Of a stretch of 64,000 nucleotides of DNA, positions 12,301-22,587 are shown one piece after another. Every line of letters begins with the position of its first letter. Position 1 is the stretch's first letter. This DNA comes from Phytophthora quininea (lineage: Eukaryota; Oomycota; Peronosporomycetes; Peronosporales; Peronosporaceae): NCBI GenBank assembly GCA_011947345.1, contig JAAVTG010000579.1, forward strand, positions 434,001 through 498,000, given 5' to 3'. The translations under genes were made by a program, and so were the position numbers. Below the pieces are notes generated by a model. It worked only from the letters and a program-made list of their open reading frames with translations. It did no database searches and was not told the DNA's origin.

Positions 12301-13646
12301 CGCGCTCCTTGAAATCCTTGTCACTCACAATTACTTCCACTTTGCGCCACGGATTGTTTTGCTGGAAGGCCATGCACGCGTCTCTCATGTTGGCTTTTGA
12401 CTCGGAAGTCATCAGTGTATGCTGTACATATTGTCCTTTGCCGTTAATGTCGTGAACCAGGAAACTGAATAACTTGTAGCGATTCTTGTTTGTGCCAAAC
12501 GTGGTGTCAACCATGAGCACCTCGGGGAAGGCTGCGAAGAGTCGTCTCATGTTTTTCGTCTGAAAAACAATCGTCTTCGCCAAGTCCTTGTCATCTCGGT
12601 AAATAGTAGACGTTGCTCCGCTGTTATTGATGCAGACGTCTCGAAGGAGACGCTCCGTACGCTGCTCGTCGGTCAATCCTGCGTTGGTTAGAGTCGTCAA
12701 CTTCGCCAAGATGTTGTGCACATCCTTCAGTGTGGCGAATTTTCCTACAAAACAATAACAAGCAACTAAACTTAGTTCGGTAACTGGTTCGGTAAACATT
12801 CTGTAGCATTACACACCAGTCATCTCGCGAAGGTAAAACAAAATGCCTTTGGCTCTCGCGCCAGCATTGTGCATGTTGCTTGCAGCTGCAAGCAGCTCTG
12901 GGTCATCAATGCGACGATTTTCAGGATAATGGTTGAAGACACGATCACCGACTGCGTGATTGTGAGCCCCATCCGGGGAAGACACCATGATGCGAAATTT
13001 GCCAGGACTGACGAGCGACACAGTAGCGTTCAGACGTGCCGGGCACTCCGTGTTCCGAATAACCTTGTGTCGCCGCTTGCCTTTTCCCCGCGTGTCTCGG
13101 TCAAAACCATGAGTACACTGCAAAGTCCTGGCATACGTCACAAACTCAATAGGAATCCGAACAGCAACGCGTCTGGTATAGCGTTTGCGGGATGCAAGCC
13201 GGTCTTCTACCTGCTTATTTCTCGAGTGAACAGACTTGGACGTCCTCGTGCGAAAAATCTGGTGCGTCTTCTCTGCGAACACCTCCAAAGCAGCATCGAA
13301 CTCTTCCCAAGACCGATACTGACGCTCAAATCCACGTAAAATACTATTTTCGTCTCCGGATCCATAGTCAGGGTCGCTCCTCCTCTTCTTCATCTACACT
13401 GACGTCTGCAACGGAGTTTGGTGGCAGAGAAGCATCGTCATCGTCTTTTTCCGGCTCCCAGTCGCTCTCTGAACCTTCACGAGATGCTGCACTACCGTTG
13501 CCTTCGTCAGAACTGGGAGAACTCGGGATATGGGGGCTCGTGATCCTCGTCCGCAGGCGCTGCTTCTTCTTCGGCGGCGTCCTGGGGTCGTTAGGCGTAC
13601 GTGGGCGCTTACCGATACCCCTGGATCCACTGCACTCGACGTTCAT
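9351..13646 (-). CDS. MULE transposase - SWIM finger - Ulp1-like protease (multi-exon, frame-broken)
   Basis: Order along the minus strand: an N-terminal NLS-rich and acidic part (ATG at 13646); a FAR1/FLYWCH-like DNA-binding region (about 13330-12830) with the HNHAVGDRVF segment; the MULE transposase core, with LMVDTTFGTNKNRY at about 12510 and the later VIVSDKDFKE supplying the first two Asp of the DDE triad; an NNTNNR helix region; a SWIM zinc finger (CSC...PCRHVYYYR) near 11330; a charged linker; and an Ulp1/C48 cysteine protease (WLND, HWTAF, VIFDSS, FNCG) at about 9880-9400 with His, Asp and Cys present. Clear introns: 12745-12816, 12167-12224, 11380-11444, 10455-10534. Single-base losses in short homopolymers near 12283, 11998, 11356 and 9765 break the frame; another shift lies near 13390. 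Plant MULEs with captured Ulp1 domains are known. Confidence 0.8.
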
Positions 13647-13841
13647 CGCAGCTTGCCCCGACTTGACTGGTGGGGGACGATTGCGAAGTGGGCAGCCAGC
13701 CAGCAAGATTTCGAAATTTGGAAATCTCGCGTTGTTTATCGCGACGCAGCTGCGTGTGTTCAGTTCCAGTTCAGACAGTGGTACATGGAGGTACTGTTCG
13801 GTGATTGTTCGGTGTCTATAGGACCGACCAGTTTACCGAAG

Positions 13842-13857
13842 TGTTCTGTACCTGTAG
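13842..13857 (-). repeat. MULE terminal inverted repeat core, right
   Basis: Reverse complement of the left 16-mer, at the same distance (8 nt) from its TSD. Confidence 0.85.
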
Positions 13858-13865
13858 ACACTGCG

Positions 13866-13875
13866 GCCTCCCAAC
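13866..13875. repeat. MULE target-site duplication, right
   Basis: GCCTCCCAAC, identical to 9053-9062. Confidence 0.85.
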
Positions 13876-13956
13876 AGTGCAGCCGTTCTCATTTGCGCTT
13901 TTGCAGCCATCGCAGGTGACCATCGTCGTCCATCTCATTGCGGCAATCTTAAACTC

Positions 13957-15562
13957 ATGAAGTCCATCTCGGAACTCTTCGGAAGCCGCAACGACGTCGC
14001 CATGGCGGCGGCTGTAGCCGTCGCCGTCAGTTTGGGGCTGTCGTTGGCGCTACGCAGCGACCGGAAGGAGACACCCGACACCCGGAAGCTGCCACCGATG
14101 CCCAAGACGACGCTGCCAATCCTCAAGAACATTTTGGACGCCGGTGGCAACGCCGAGCGCTTCCACGACTGGCTCAACGAGCAGTCCACCGAGTTTGACA
14201 ACCGACCGTGGATGTTCTCCATCCCCGGTCGACCGGCGGTGGTGGTGATCTCGTCACCGGAGACGTTCGAGGATGTGCTGAAGACCCAAGCCGACATTTT
14301 TCTGAGAGGCCCCGTGGGCCAGTACATCAGCAAGGACATCCTCGGCAACGGGATGGTCATCGCGGACGGAGCTCCGTGGTTTTATCATCGCAAGACAGCC
14401 AGCCACTTGTTCTCGAACCATATGATCAAGGACGTCATGGAAGCCACGGTGAGAGACAAGGTGGCAGTGTTTCTAGACATCTTGAGCATCTACGAAGCAC
14501 GTGGCAAGCCGTTCAGTTTTAAAGAGGAGCTGAGCCACTTCACCATGGACATCATTTCCAAGATTGGCTTTGGTCTTGAGATGGACACCCTCAAGAACAG
14601 TCCTGACCGTGAGAAGGACCACGACTTCTTGGTCGCTTTCGACAAGATCTCGGTGGCATTTGGAGTGCGAATTCAATCTCCGTTGTGGCTCTGGGAGCTC
14701 AAGAAATGGCTCAACGTTGGCTGGGAGAAGGTGCTGATGGACAACATCAAGATCATGCACAAGCTCATCAACGACGTGATCGTGCAGTCGATGACCAAGA
14801 AGGCGGAGCTGGCTGCCAAGGGCGAGAAGATGGAGGCCAGAGACCTCATCACGCTCTTCATGGAGAGCAATCTCAGAGACACCGACGACTTGCAGATCGA
14901 GGACGACGACGCCACCATCATGCGCGACATGGTCGTCACATTCATCTTCGCTGGTAAGGACACATCGGCACACAGTATGGGCTGGTTCATCGTCAACATG
15001 AACCGCTACCCAGAGGTGTTGCGCAAGATCCGTGAAGAGATGAAGGAGAAGGTGCCAGAGCTCTTGACAGGTGAACTGAGAGTGCCAAGCCATGAGCAGA
15101 TCCGCGACCTCGTTTACCTAGAGGCTGTGATCCGAGAGAACATTCGCCTGCATCCGTTGACGGGATTCAATTCACGAGAAGCTATGGAGGACACAGTGCT
15201 GTGCGATGGCACATTCGTCGAGAAGGGCCAGTCCATCTTTTTCGTCGTACTGCAACGCTCGCAACAAGAAGGTGTGGGGTGAAGACGCGCTGGAGTTTAA
15301 ACCGGAGCGAATGATCGACCCCGACACGGGAAAGCTGCGTGTGCTCTCGCCGTTCGTGTTTAGCGGATTCGGTGCAGGTCAGCACGCGTGTATTGGCAAG
15401 AACTTTGCGTTGATGGAGATCAAGATGGCCATGGCAACGATCTTCAGCAAGTTCGACATTAAGACGGTGGAGGATCCGTGGAAGCTCACGTATGAGTTCT
15501 CGCTCACCATTCCGGTCAAGGGACCGCTGGACGTGACGGTCACTCGTCTTCCCACTGTGTAG
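13957..15562 (+). pseudogene. Cytochrome P450, CYP86-like clan, copy 2 (2-nt frameshift)
   Basis: Inverted paralogue of the gene at 2670-4294, lying 9.7 kb away. It would give 535 residues. The N-terminal anchor, I-helix AGKDTS, ENIR (ExxR), PERMIDP and heme loop FSGFGAGQHACIG are all present. Relative to copy 1 two bases are missing at the T5 run 15238-15242, which throws the last 105 codons, including the heme cysteine, out of frame; the in-frame stop is at about 15280. The rest is intact. As with copy 1 this could be a real lesion or an under-called T-run. The role inferred is fatty-acid hydroxylation at the ER. Some blocks are almost identical to copy 1 and others clearly diverged. Confidence 0.85.
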
Positions 15563-15640
15563 CTTGCAGAACTCCGTGAAGCGAGCGTCGAAATTCATGC
15601 GATAAATAATGAAATGAACGTGACAAATAGCATTTTACAA

Positions 15641-17829
15641 CTACGCTGGCACCATCGTCACCTTTCGAACTGCGCGCGTGGCTGCAAACTGGAAAATCAT
15701 CGCTAGAACCGGCAGGTCTGGTCGTTGTAGATAGCCACTCGGGTAGAAAGCTGCATCAAAAATGCTTAAGAACGCCAGTTTGCATGGCGTCGGCATTTCC
15801 ACTCCAACCAAGTCGAGCGGCTGTAGATGATACCTCTGCAGCTCTCTGTGGAACGTCTCCATTCTTACTCTGCAAACTTCTAACGTAAGACACGATAGCG
15901 TGCGATTAACAGTCAGCATCCGACGCAGAGACTGCAAAATATTGTCGTGTGATACGATGCCAGCTAGTCGTAGTTGAAAGCGGCAGTACCAATACCGTAG
16001 ACTTCTTGACAACAAATTCGACGGATCACTCAACGCTGCTGCCACGGCACTAATGTCGTCAAATTCGCACTCTAGTCGTCGAAGTTGGCAGCTATCCTGG
16101 CTACAGGCTCGTACGAACGCTGCGGCTCCAACAACGCGATGTATTATGGTCAACTCACGGAGGCTCGGACACTCTGCCATAACGCACGAAAAATCCTCGA
16201 CAGGTCGATTGGCGTAGTCGTAGCCAAGAAAGTCGAGGTGCAAGCTTCGAAGAGACGACCCAACCAAACTCAAGAAGCGAGGAAGCCCTTGCCAGCACTC
16301 TGGGTCTCGCGACAGGAATCGCAGTTGTAGATCCAATTTCCCAGGACACTTCTGGGTGACTGCATGGTCGTGTTGGATGAGGTTGTCACGCTCAATTTTG
16401 CAGAGCCCAACTCCAGGGACCAAAGCGTCTACCCAGTCATTCATTCCATCGTCAAAGCCCACCAGTCTAGCACCGCTAATACTTCTCCCTCGGAAAACAT
16501 TTTCTGCTTTCTGCGTCTTCGTTCTACGGCACACAGTCTCACTAACTTCTACTGTGGCTTCTTCCTTGACGAGGTACTCTCGGTCGTCCCGGTTACATGT
16601 CGATGTGGATTGGTTTTCAGCGTTAAAGAGTTCGTGTTCTGGAGCGTTGCTAGAGATGATTCTCGCCATGGCATCCACTCGCTCCGGGCTCAGTAAGACC
16701 TGGCTCAGTTTCACTCTCTTTACCGAAGATTGAGATCGCGACCGTTTAGAGAAGAAAGCATAGGCCAACCACCGCCACACTGCCTCATTGTTTGGGCCAT
16801 ACACATGCAGCGAGAAGTCTACCGACCAACATGACCGAGTGACGGACAAAGCTGAGCAAAGTGCCGCAAATTCCCACTCAAAACCGTCGCGAAGTTTCAT
16901 CGTAATATTGCTCGCAATTCGCTCATCAAACTCTTCGGAATCGTCGAAAGCAGCACGACTTAGTAGTCCAGTCGTCATGCGATATAGATCTTGTGCTCGC
17001 TGGCGGTTCACAACACTAAAGCCAAACGTAGAGAATCGAACGAGTCCACTCATTCGGTCAATCGACTGCATGAAATCGGCTCGCATACCAAGGCCATGGC
17101 CATCGACGATGCTATTCGCTCTGATGGAATCCACGACGAACGAAACGAAGGTATCTTGCTCCAAACGCGTCTGGCTTGCCGAAGTTTTCTTAGTCGACGA
17201 TGATAAACCCCAGCAGAGTTGGCGAGGGTCCAACTTGTGTTGAAGTACATTCCACACGTGTTTTAACGCTTCGTTTGACACGTTGCTCTCTTCGTGTTTG
17301 TCTACTACAAGTCGAACTGGGATGTTGAGGTTTGATAAAGTCGAGGATCCAGAAGCAGTTGACTTCCTCATCGATACCAGTTTTTGCCACGCCTCCTTGA
17401 ACTCTTGGCTGGTGTTGTGCCAATCCAGTCGACAACAAAGTCCCACTAGGAATGTCTCCATCCACGAGAAGTCTTCAACGCCATCCACGCTGCGTTTGTT
17501 GACGTCGATCTCTATGAAGACCGGCCGCTCATCTGTGTCGAAAGTCTGTCTATTGAACACTGGCCTGGGGAGATAGCATTCACTAGATAGACGACTGCTG
17601 CTGCATCAACTTCCGCGATGACAGCAAACAGCGCAAGTCCTTCTCGGAGGAGCTGCAGTTCGGTCCCTTGCGCTAGGAATTTGCTAGAGGACGGTACGAG
17701 CGAGAACTGGACGGCCGGGTCAAAGTCTGGCGCCGAACACCAAACAGAACAAGTACTCCCAGTATCTGCGAGAATGTTTTTCAGCGCCTTGCACCATCGT
17801 GTCATGAACGCGTATCCTCCAAACACCAT
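15641..17829 (-). CDS. Large LRR-like family protein of unknown function (one frameshift)
   Basis: About 729 residues if read through one frame change near 17580-17590. It starts with MVFGGYAFMTRWCKAL, which I take as the true N-terminus because the reading continues smoothly from it. The middle is Ser/Lys-rich with a basic cluster (SKRSRSQSS near residue 355). The C-terminal third has leucine-rich stretches spaced like degenerate LRRs (SLRSLHLDFLGYD, PSLRELTIIHRVV, LRRLECEFDDIS). No signal peptide and no membrane helix were seen. It resembles a large oomycete family of uncharacterised LRR-containing proteins; I cannot assign a role. Confidence 0.6.
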
Positions 17830-18170
17830 CTTCGTCTTCCTGCGTCGAGAGCAAATTTGTTCTGTAGACGAACAGTTTTTTTTGTGTGAAGACGTGTTTC
17901 CTAACCGCTCGAGGAATGGTTTCACCGTCGTCGTTGACGAGGACTCAAATCTTTTCGATTTGATTTTTCGATCTCCTCCTTGGCGTCAAAACACGAGTGG
18001 ATGCACTAGTGCACTGGTAATATTGAAGCTGGATGACGTTCGTCGGCTGTCGACGGAAAGCGCTTTGTAAGCGTTCGTTATCATTAATGGCGTGGGCCCA
18101 ATCACTGCCGATTAGTATGGTGCGGTAAAGCTCGTCTCAAGACTCCAAGGCGCCCATTTCCTGTCGATCT

Positions 18171-18190
18171 GCTTCATTTGCGAAATTTCT
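18171..18190 (+). promoter_or_regulatory. Inr/FPR-like element of MFS transporter 2
   Basis: GCTTCATTTGCGAAATTTCT resembles the oomycete Inr-FPR block (TCATT... AATTTCT) and lies 36 nt before the ATG at 18227. The last base of the Inr heptamer deviates. Confidence 0.45.
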
Positions 18191-18226
18191 ACCCGCCTAG
18201 ACGATCGTTTTCAGCCCTCGTTGGAC

Positions 18227-19617
18227 ATGCAGTGCCGGCCAATGTTCCTGCTTGACGCGGGTGAGGCCAAGGAGCTTATCCCCCTCAAACTTCTCTTCAT
18301 CATCCATAACTACTGCTACTCACTCATCGCGTATCTACCGGTAGGCTCTGTCGATTGCTTTGGGTTGCCGACTCATTCGCTGTTACCATGTTCTAGATCT
18401 TCTTCGAGGAGTCCGACTTCTCCAAGAGCGAGATCGGCATCTTGCTCGCGATCCCGTGCGTTTGTACCATCATCGGTCCGCCCACTTGGGGCGCTATCGC
18501 CGACACCTTGCACCGCCACAAACACGTTCACGTGCTGTGTCACATCACGTCAGCTCTGCTCCTTTTCGCCATCCAATTCGTTCACTCGTTCCCGCTCATG
18601 TGCGTCACCGTCTTCGCAGCGTACTGCCAAATGGTGCCGACACTGTCGCTGCTGGATCTGGCGGCCATGGCGTTAACTACTCAACACGGTGGCGATTTCG
18701 GCAAGCAGCGATTGTATGGGGCTCTCGGCTACGGCATCGGTGGATACATTGCCGGCATGCTCGCTTCTGTTGCGGACATCAAGTGGTGCTTCACCATGAT
18801 GTTTGGCGTGTCGTGGATCACGTTGCTGCTGATGGTGCGGTATATCCCAGCCGACAGCTACACGGAGAATGCGTCCGACCATCCTCACCAAAAAGGGTTA
18901 CTGTGGAGCAGCATGAAGCAGATCGTGCGACGACCAGATGTGCTGGTGCTGTTTGTCGTGGCTCTTGTAGCAGGAATCAACGGCGGCTTCATTGACAGCT
19001 TCCTCTTCCTCAACATTTACGACTTGGCCGACGACGGCGCCACAATTGTCAGTGTGTTTGTGGCGGTGCAGACGTTGTCGGAGATTCCGTTCTTCTTCCT
19101 CTCGAGTTCCATGGTTAGGTGGTTCGGCACTGCCGGATGTCTGTCGGTCGTCGCAGTGGCCTTCTTCATCCGCGATATGGTCTACACTTACATGACGCAT
19201 CCTTGGTATATCGTGCCGATGGAGGTTCTGCATGGAGTGACGTTCGGATTGCTGTTGGCATCCTTGACAACCTACTTGTATGCTGCTGCGCCGAAAGGGT
19301 CGACCGGAACTGTGATCGGCTTGCTGTCAGCTTTCCAACGAGGCATTGGCGCCGGCATTGCAGCTCTCGCGGGCGGATACATCTACGACGACTACGGTGT
19401 GGAGACGATTTGGCAGGTTGGAGCTTACGGCATCGTTCCGGTGACATTCGTTTCGATCGGGGCCTTCGCGTGGCTGGCGAAGGTGCAATCCAAAGTAACA
19501 GTGGACAGTCTGGAGCTGCAACTCGTTGAGCAGGGCGAACACTCGCCTTCTGACGCGCTCCGCCCAAAGAAGGTTGACTGCAATGTCGGCGTCACCAATG
19601 TTGCGTGGTTGCCTTAA
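18227..19617 (+). CDS. MFS transporter, MFS_1-like family, copy 2
   Basis: Exons 18227-18340 and 18397-19617, with a 56-nt intron (GTAGGC...CTAG) at the same phase-0 position as in copies 1 and 3. About 444 residues, with about 12 membrane helices. GDFGKQRLYGALGYG and GGYIYDDYG are conserved. I use the ATG at 18227, since the upstream in-frame codon is TTG. The tail after the last helix is short and differs from the other copies, which may reflect different regulation. It lies 86 bp upstream of copy 3 in the same direction: a tandem duplication. Substrate unknown. Confidence 0.88.
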
Positions 19618-19703
19618 CGGGACAACAAAGACGCGTCCTTCTTCCCTTTGGCGAGTGACGTGTTGCCCCACTCGTCGATTTCCACAAGGGTCGTCGAGTC
19701 TCG

Positions 19704-21051
19704 ATGCGGTTCCGCCTAATGTTCCTGCTTGATGCAGGCGAAGCGCAGGAATTGATTCCGTTGAAAATGCTCTTCATCTCCTTGTACTACAGTCAGTCGC
19801 TGCTTGCATATCTTCCGGTGCGTTGTTTCATTGCTCCCCGTCATAAGACACTGCGCTAAATCTTTGTTGCAGATTTTCTACGAAGACTTGGACTTCACCA
19901 AGAGCCAAACGGGCATTTTGCTGGCCATCACGTGCCTCTGCACCATCATCGCACCGCCGTTTTGGGGCGCTATTGGGGATGTTTTACATCGACACAAGAG
20001 CGTCCACGTCTTGTGCCACATTTCGGCAGCGGTCCTCATGTTCACCGTCCAGTTCGTTCGCTCGTTCCCGCTCATGTGCGTCATGATCTTCGTCGTGTAC
20101 TTTCAGATGATGCCTAGCTTTACAATTCTCGATCTGGCTGCGATGAAGCTCACCTCTCGACACGGTGGTGATTTTGGGAAGCAGCGGTTGTATGGCGCGT
20201 TCGGCTACGGAGTCGGCGGCTACATCAGCGGCGTTCTCGCGTCTGCAGTCGGTATCAAGTGGGTATTCAACATGTCGTTCATCGTCTCGTGGGTCTCTCT
20301 TGTGCTGCTGCTGAAATTCATCCCAGCAGAGAGCTACGGCGACGACGATGGGCAACCTCACCAGAAGGGTCTACTTTGGAGCAGCGCCAAACAAATCGTG
20401 CATCGAGCTGACGTTTTGGTGCTGTTCCTCATCACTTTGGTGGCTGGTGTGAATGGAGGCTTCATCTATGGATATCTCTTCCTGAACGTCTACGACTTGT
20501 CCGACGATGGAGCCAACATTGTCAGCGTGTTTGTGGCCGTGGAGACTCTGTCCGAGATCCCCTTGTTCTTCCTCTCCAACAAGATGATCACTAAGTTTGG
20601 CACGACCGGATGCCTCGTCATCGTCTCGGCTGCGTTCTTCGTTCGAGACATCGTGTATATCCACATGGAGCAGCCATGGTACGTCGTCCCAGTTGAAATA
20701 CTGCACGGCGTGACGTTCGGACTGTTAGTCGCGTCATTGACCACATATCTGTACGCCGCTGCACCAAAAGGGTCGGCAGGTACGATGATCGGGCTCATAT
20801 CAGCGTTCCAAAACGGAGTTGGCACTGGAATCGCCTTCCTCGCTGGAGGATACATCTACGACGACTACGGCGTCAAGACCATGTGGAAAGTGGCTGCGTA
20901 TGGCGTTGTTCGAGTGTCCATCGTCCTGATCGGCGTCTTCGCGTGGCTAGCACGACGACAATTCTCTTCGGTGGACCTGGAAGCTCAGCTAGTTGACCAG
21001 GGCAGTAGGTCCACCGATGCCAACAAGAACTCGACAGCCCAAAAGCCGTAG
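19704..21051 (+). CDS. MFS transporter, MFS_1-like family, copy 3
   Basis: Exons 19704-19817 and 19873-21051, with a 55-nt intron (GTGCGT...GCAG). About 430 residues. The GDFGKQRLYGAFGYG loop and the GGYIYDDYG helix are present. By eye it is closer to copy 1 than to copy 2 in the first half (VGGYI.G.LASAVGIKWVFN). The C-terminal tail is short and polar. A weak Inr/FPR-like stretch (CCACTCGTCGATTTCC, 19672-19687) precedes it in the 86-bp gap. Same inferred role as the other copies: proton-coupled or facilitated transport of an unknown small solute across a membrane. Confidence 0.88.
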
Positions 21052-21116
21052 TATATCTGCAACTTCCAATCGTCACTTTTCTCCGTGTATTTCATGGCGC
21101 GTAGTTCCCATGGCTT

Positions 21117-22522
21117 CTACTGGAAGGATCCCCATGCAAAATCATCACTCGACTTTGTCTCTAGTGCGTCGTTTGGCTTCGCAGCAGCAGCAGCAAACCC
21201 GAACGGATCGTTTGCAGCTGGTGCACTCTCGTTTTTCATTCCAAACGGAGCTGGAGGAGGAGGATCTTGCGACGTCGCAGCACTAAACGTGCCCCATCCG
21301 CCGCTGTCAGCGCTGTTGTTCGACTGCATCGTCGTTGCGTGTTTCGGTGGTGTAGTCGTCTCTGAGGCGGTGTCTAGCTCCCCCACCGTCAGCGCACCTT
21401 TGGACAATGCAAACGCAGGGTTCTTTAGCTCTGCACCACCGGCAAATGACGGCGCACTCGCGCGTTCAATCGCGTCGCCAATGACCGACCCACTCGCAGT
21501 CTTCAGGTCGACAATACGCTTCACTATGTCCTCCTTCTTGGCCATGAGCTGCGCTGTCTGATGCTGCAAGGCCATCAGCTCGTGCGTCAAGTGAGCAGTC
21601 ACCTTCATCGGATCTTCACGAGGCCCAGCACTTTGGGAGACTTCAGACGCCACGCTGCGCATCTGCGCGTCAATTTGCATGCTCTGGATCTCCTGCTTGG
21701 CTGCGTGCACGTGCTTCTGCAGCAAGTTGCGTAGATCGTCGAGAGCATCCAGCGAACGCGCAGTCGCTGGCACTGGGAACCCCATCGTGTCCACCTGCTC
21801 TGCAATTCTCCCCACACAGGACTGCAGGCTCTGCAAAGCGCGAGCCTCCGACTGATCCATTCTCGACAGCACTTCTGCTTCGTGCTGTTTGCTACGGAGC
21901 TCCACCGTCAGCAATTCACTCAGAGATTTGGTGTCTTGCAAGGGCGACGTTTGTATGGGTGGGGACGTCGCTGTGAACGACATTGGCTGCTCCGTTGAGG
22001 GTTGGACGGCACTAAGAGCGTTTCACTGGACGCCTTTGAAGTGTCTAAAAGTCCCTCTGGGCTGGGGAAGCTGAAGATATTTCCAGAGGACTGCGTTGGA
22101 TTGGGGTGCGGCGTCAGGTCGAGCGTGGGGAACAAGTAGCTGGGGAACTTGGGCGGAATCTTGACCAGGTTCCGCTTGGTCATGCACACGATGAAGTGCA
22201 TCCCCATGATGAACTCGGTCTCGTTCACTTGCTCGCCGTCCAGCAGCTTCAGCTGCTTGAGACGGGTGTAGAGCTCTTGCACTTGCTACATAGTAATAGT
22301 AGTTGTTAGTTTAGGAATTCATGAATATAAATAAGAATGATTTAGTACGTCTTCCGTGAGGCTCGACTTGCGGAAGAACTCGAGCGCCGCGCTCTGCGAG
22401 ATGGTGGCGCCGTGGACCGCCAGCTTCGCGAAGAAGGCGCGGTAGCGACCCGCCTCCAGCTCGATCATCGTGTACTGCGCGTCCAGCTGCGCATCGTTGT
22501 CCGGGAAGGCGGCGAACGACAT
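21117..22522 (-). CDS. EH-domain endocytic adaptor with DPF and WxxF motifs
   Basis: Two exons: 22522-22349 and 22285-21117, with a 63-nt intron 22286-22348. About 447 residues. The N-terminal 100 residues read as one EH domain (helix-loop-helix, ending near the PPKFP segment). A coiled coil follows over about residues 170-310. The C-terminus is disordered with adaptor-binding motifs: WGTF, DPFGF and WGSF. Eps15-like proteins have this order, so a role in clathrin-mediated endocytosis or vesicle sorting is inferred. A single A appears missing at the T3 run 22021-22023 (plus-strand sense), which separates the two halves; with it the frame is continuous. The start at 22522 begins with MSFAAFPD and fits the EH domain start. 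Confidence 0.72.
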
Positions 22523-22587
22523 CTTCAAAGAGAAATGATATTTTATTTTTTGGTATTTGACAATTTGAAACGGAAAAACCGCCAAAA
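22523..22587. promoter_or_regulatory. 65-bp bidirectional promoter
   Basis: The start codons of the EH-domain gene (22522, minus) and the six-exon gene (22588, plus) are only 65 bp apart. The AT-rich interval must hold both 5' UTRs and both core promoters. Confidence 0.6.

Larger units (their letters stand above)
9063..13865 (-). mobile_element. Complete Mutator-like element (MULE) with TIRs and 10-bp TSD
   Basis: The 10-mer GCCTCCCAAC occurs directly on both sides (9053-9062 and 13866-13875). The same 16-mer, CTACAGGTACAGAACA, begins exactly 8 nt inside each end, inverted (9071-9086 and 13842-13857). The outermost 8 bases of the two ends are only weakly alike. The length is 4803 bp. One multi-exon gene on the minus strand encodes transposase and protease domains. 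TSDs of 8-11 bp are usual for MULEs. Subterminal ACCGAAC motifs are seen at both ends. Confidence 0.88.
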
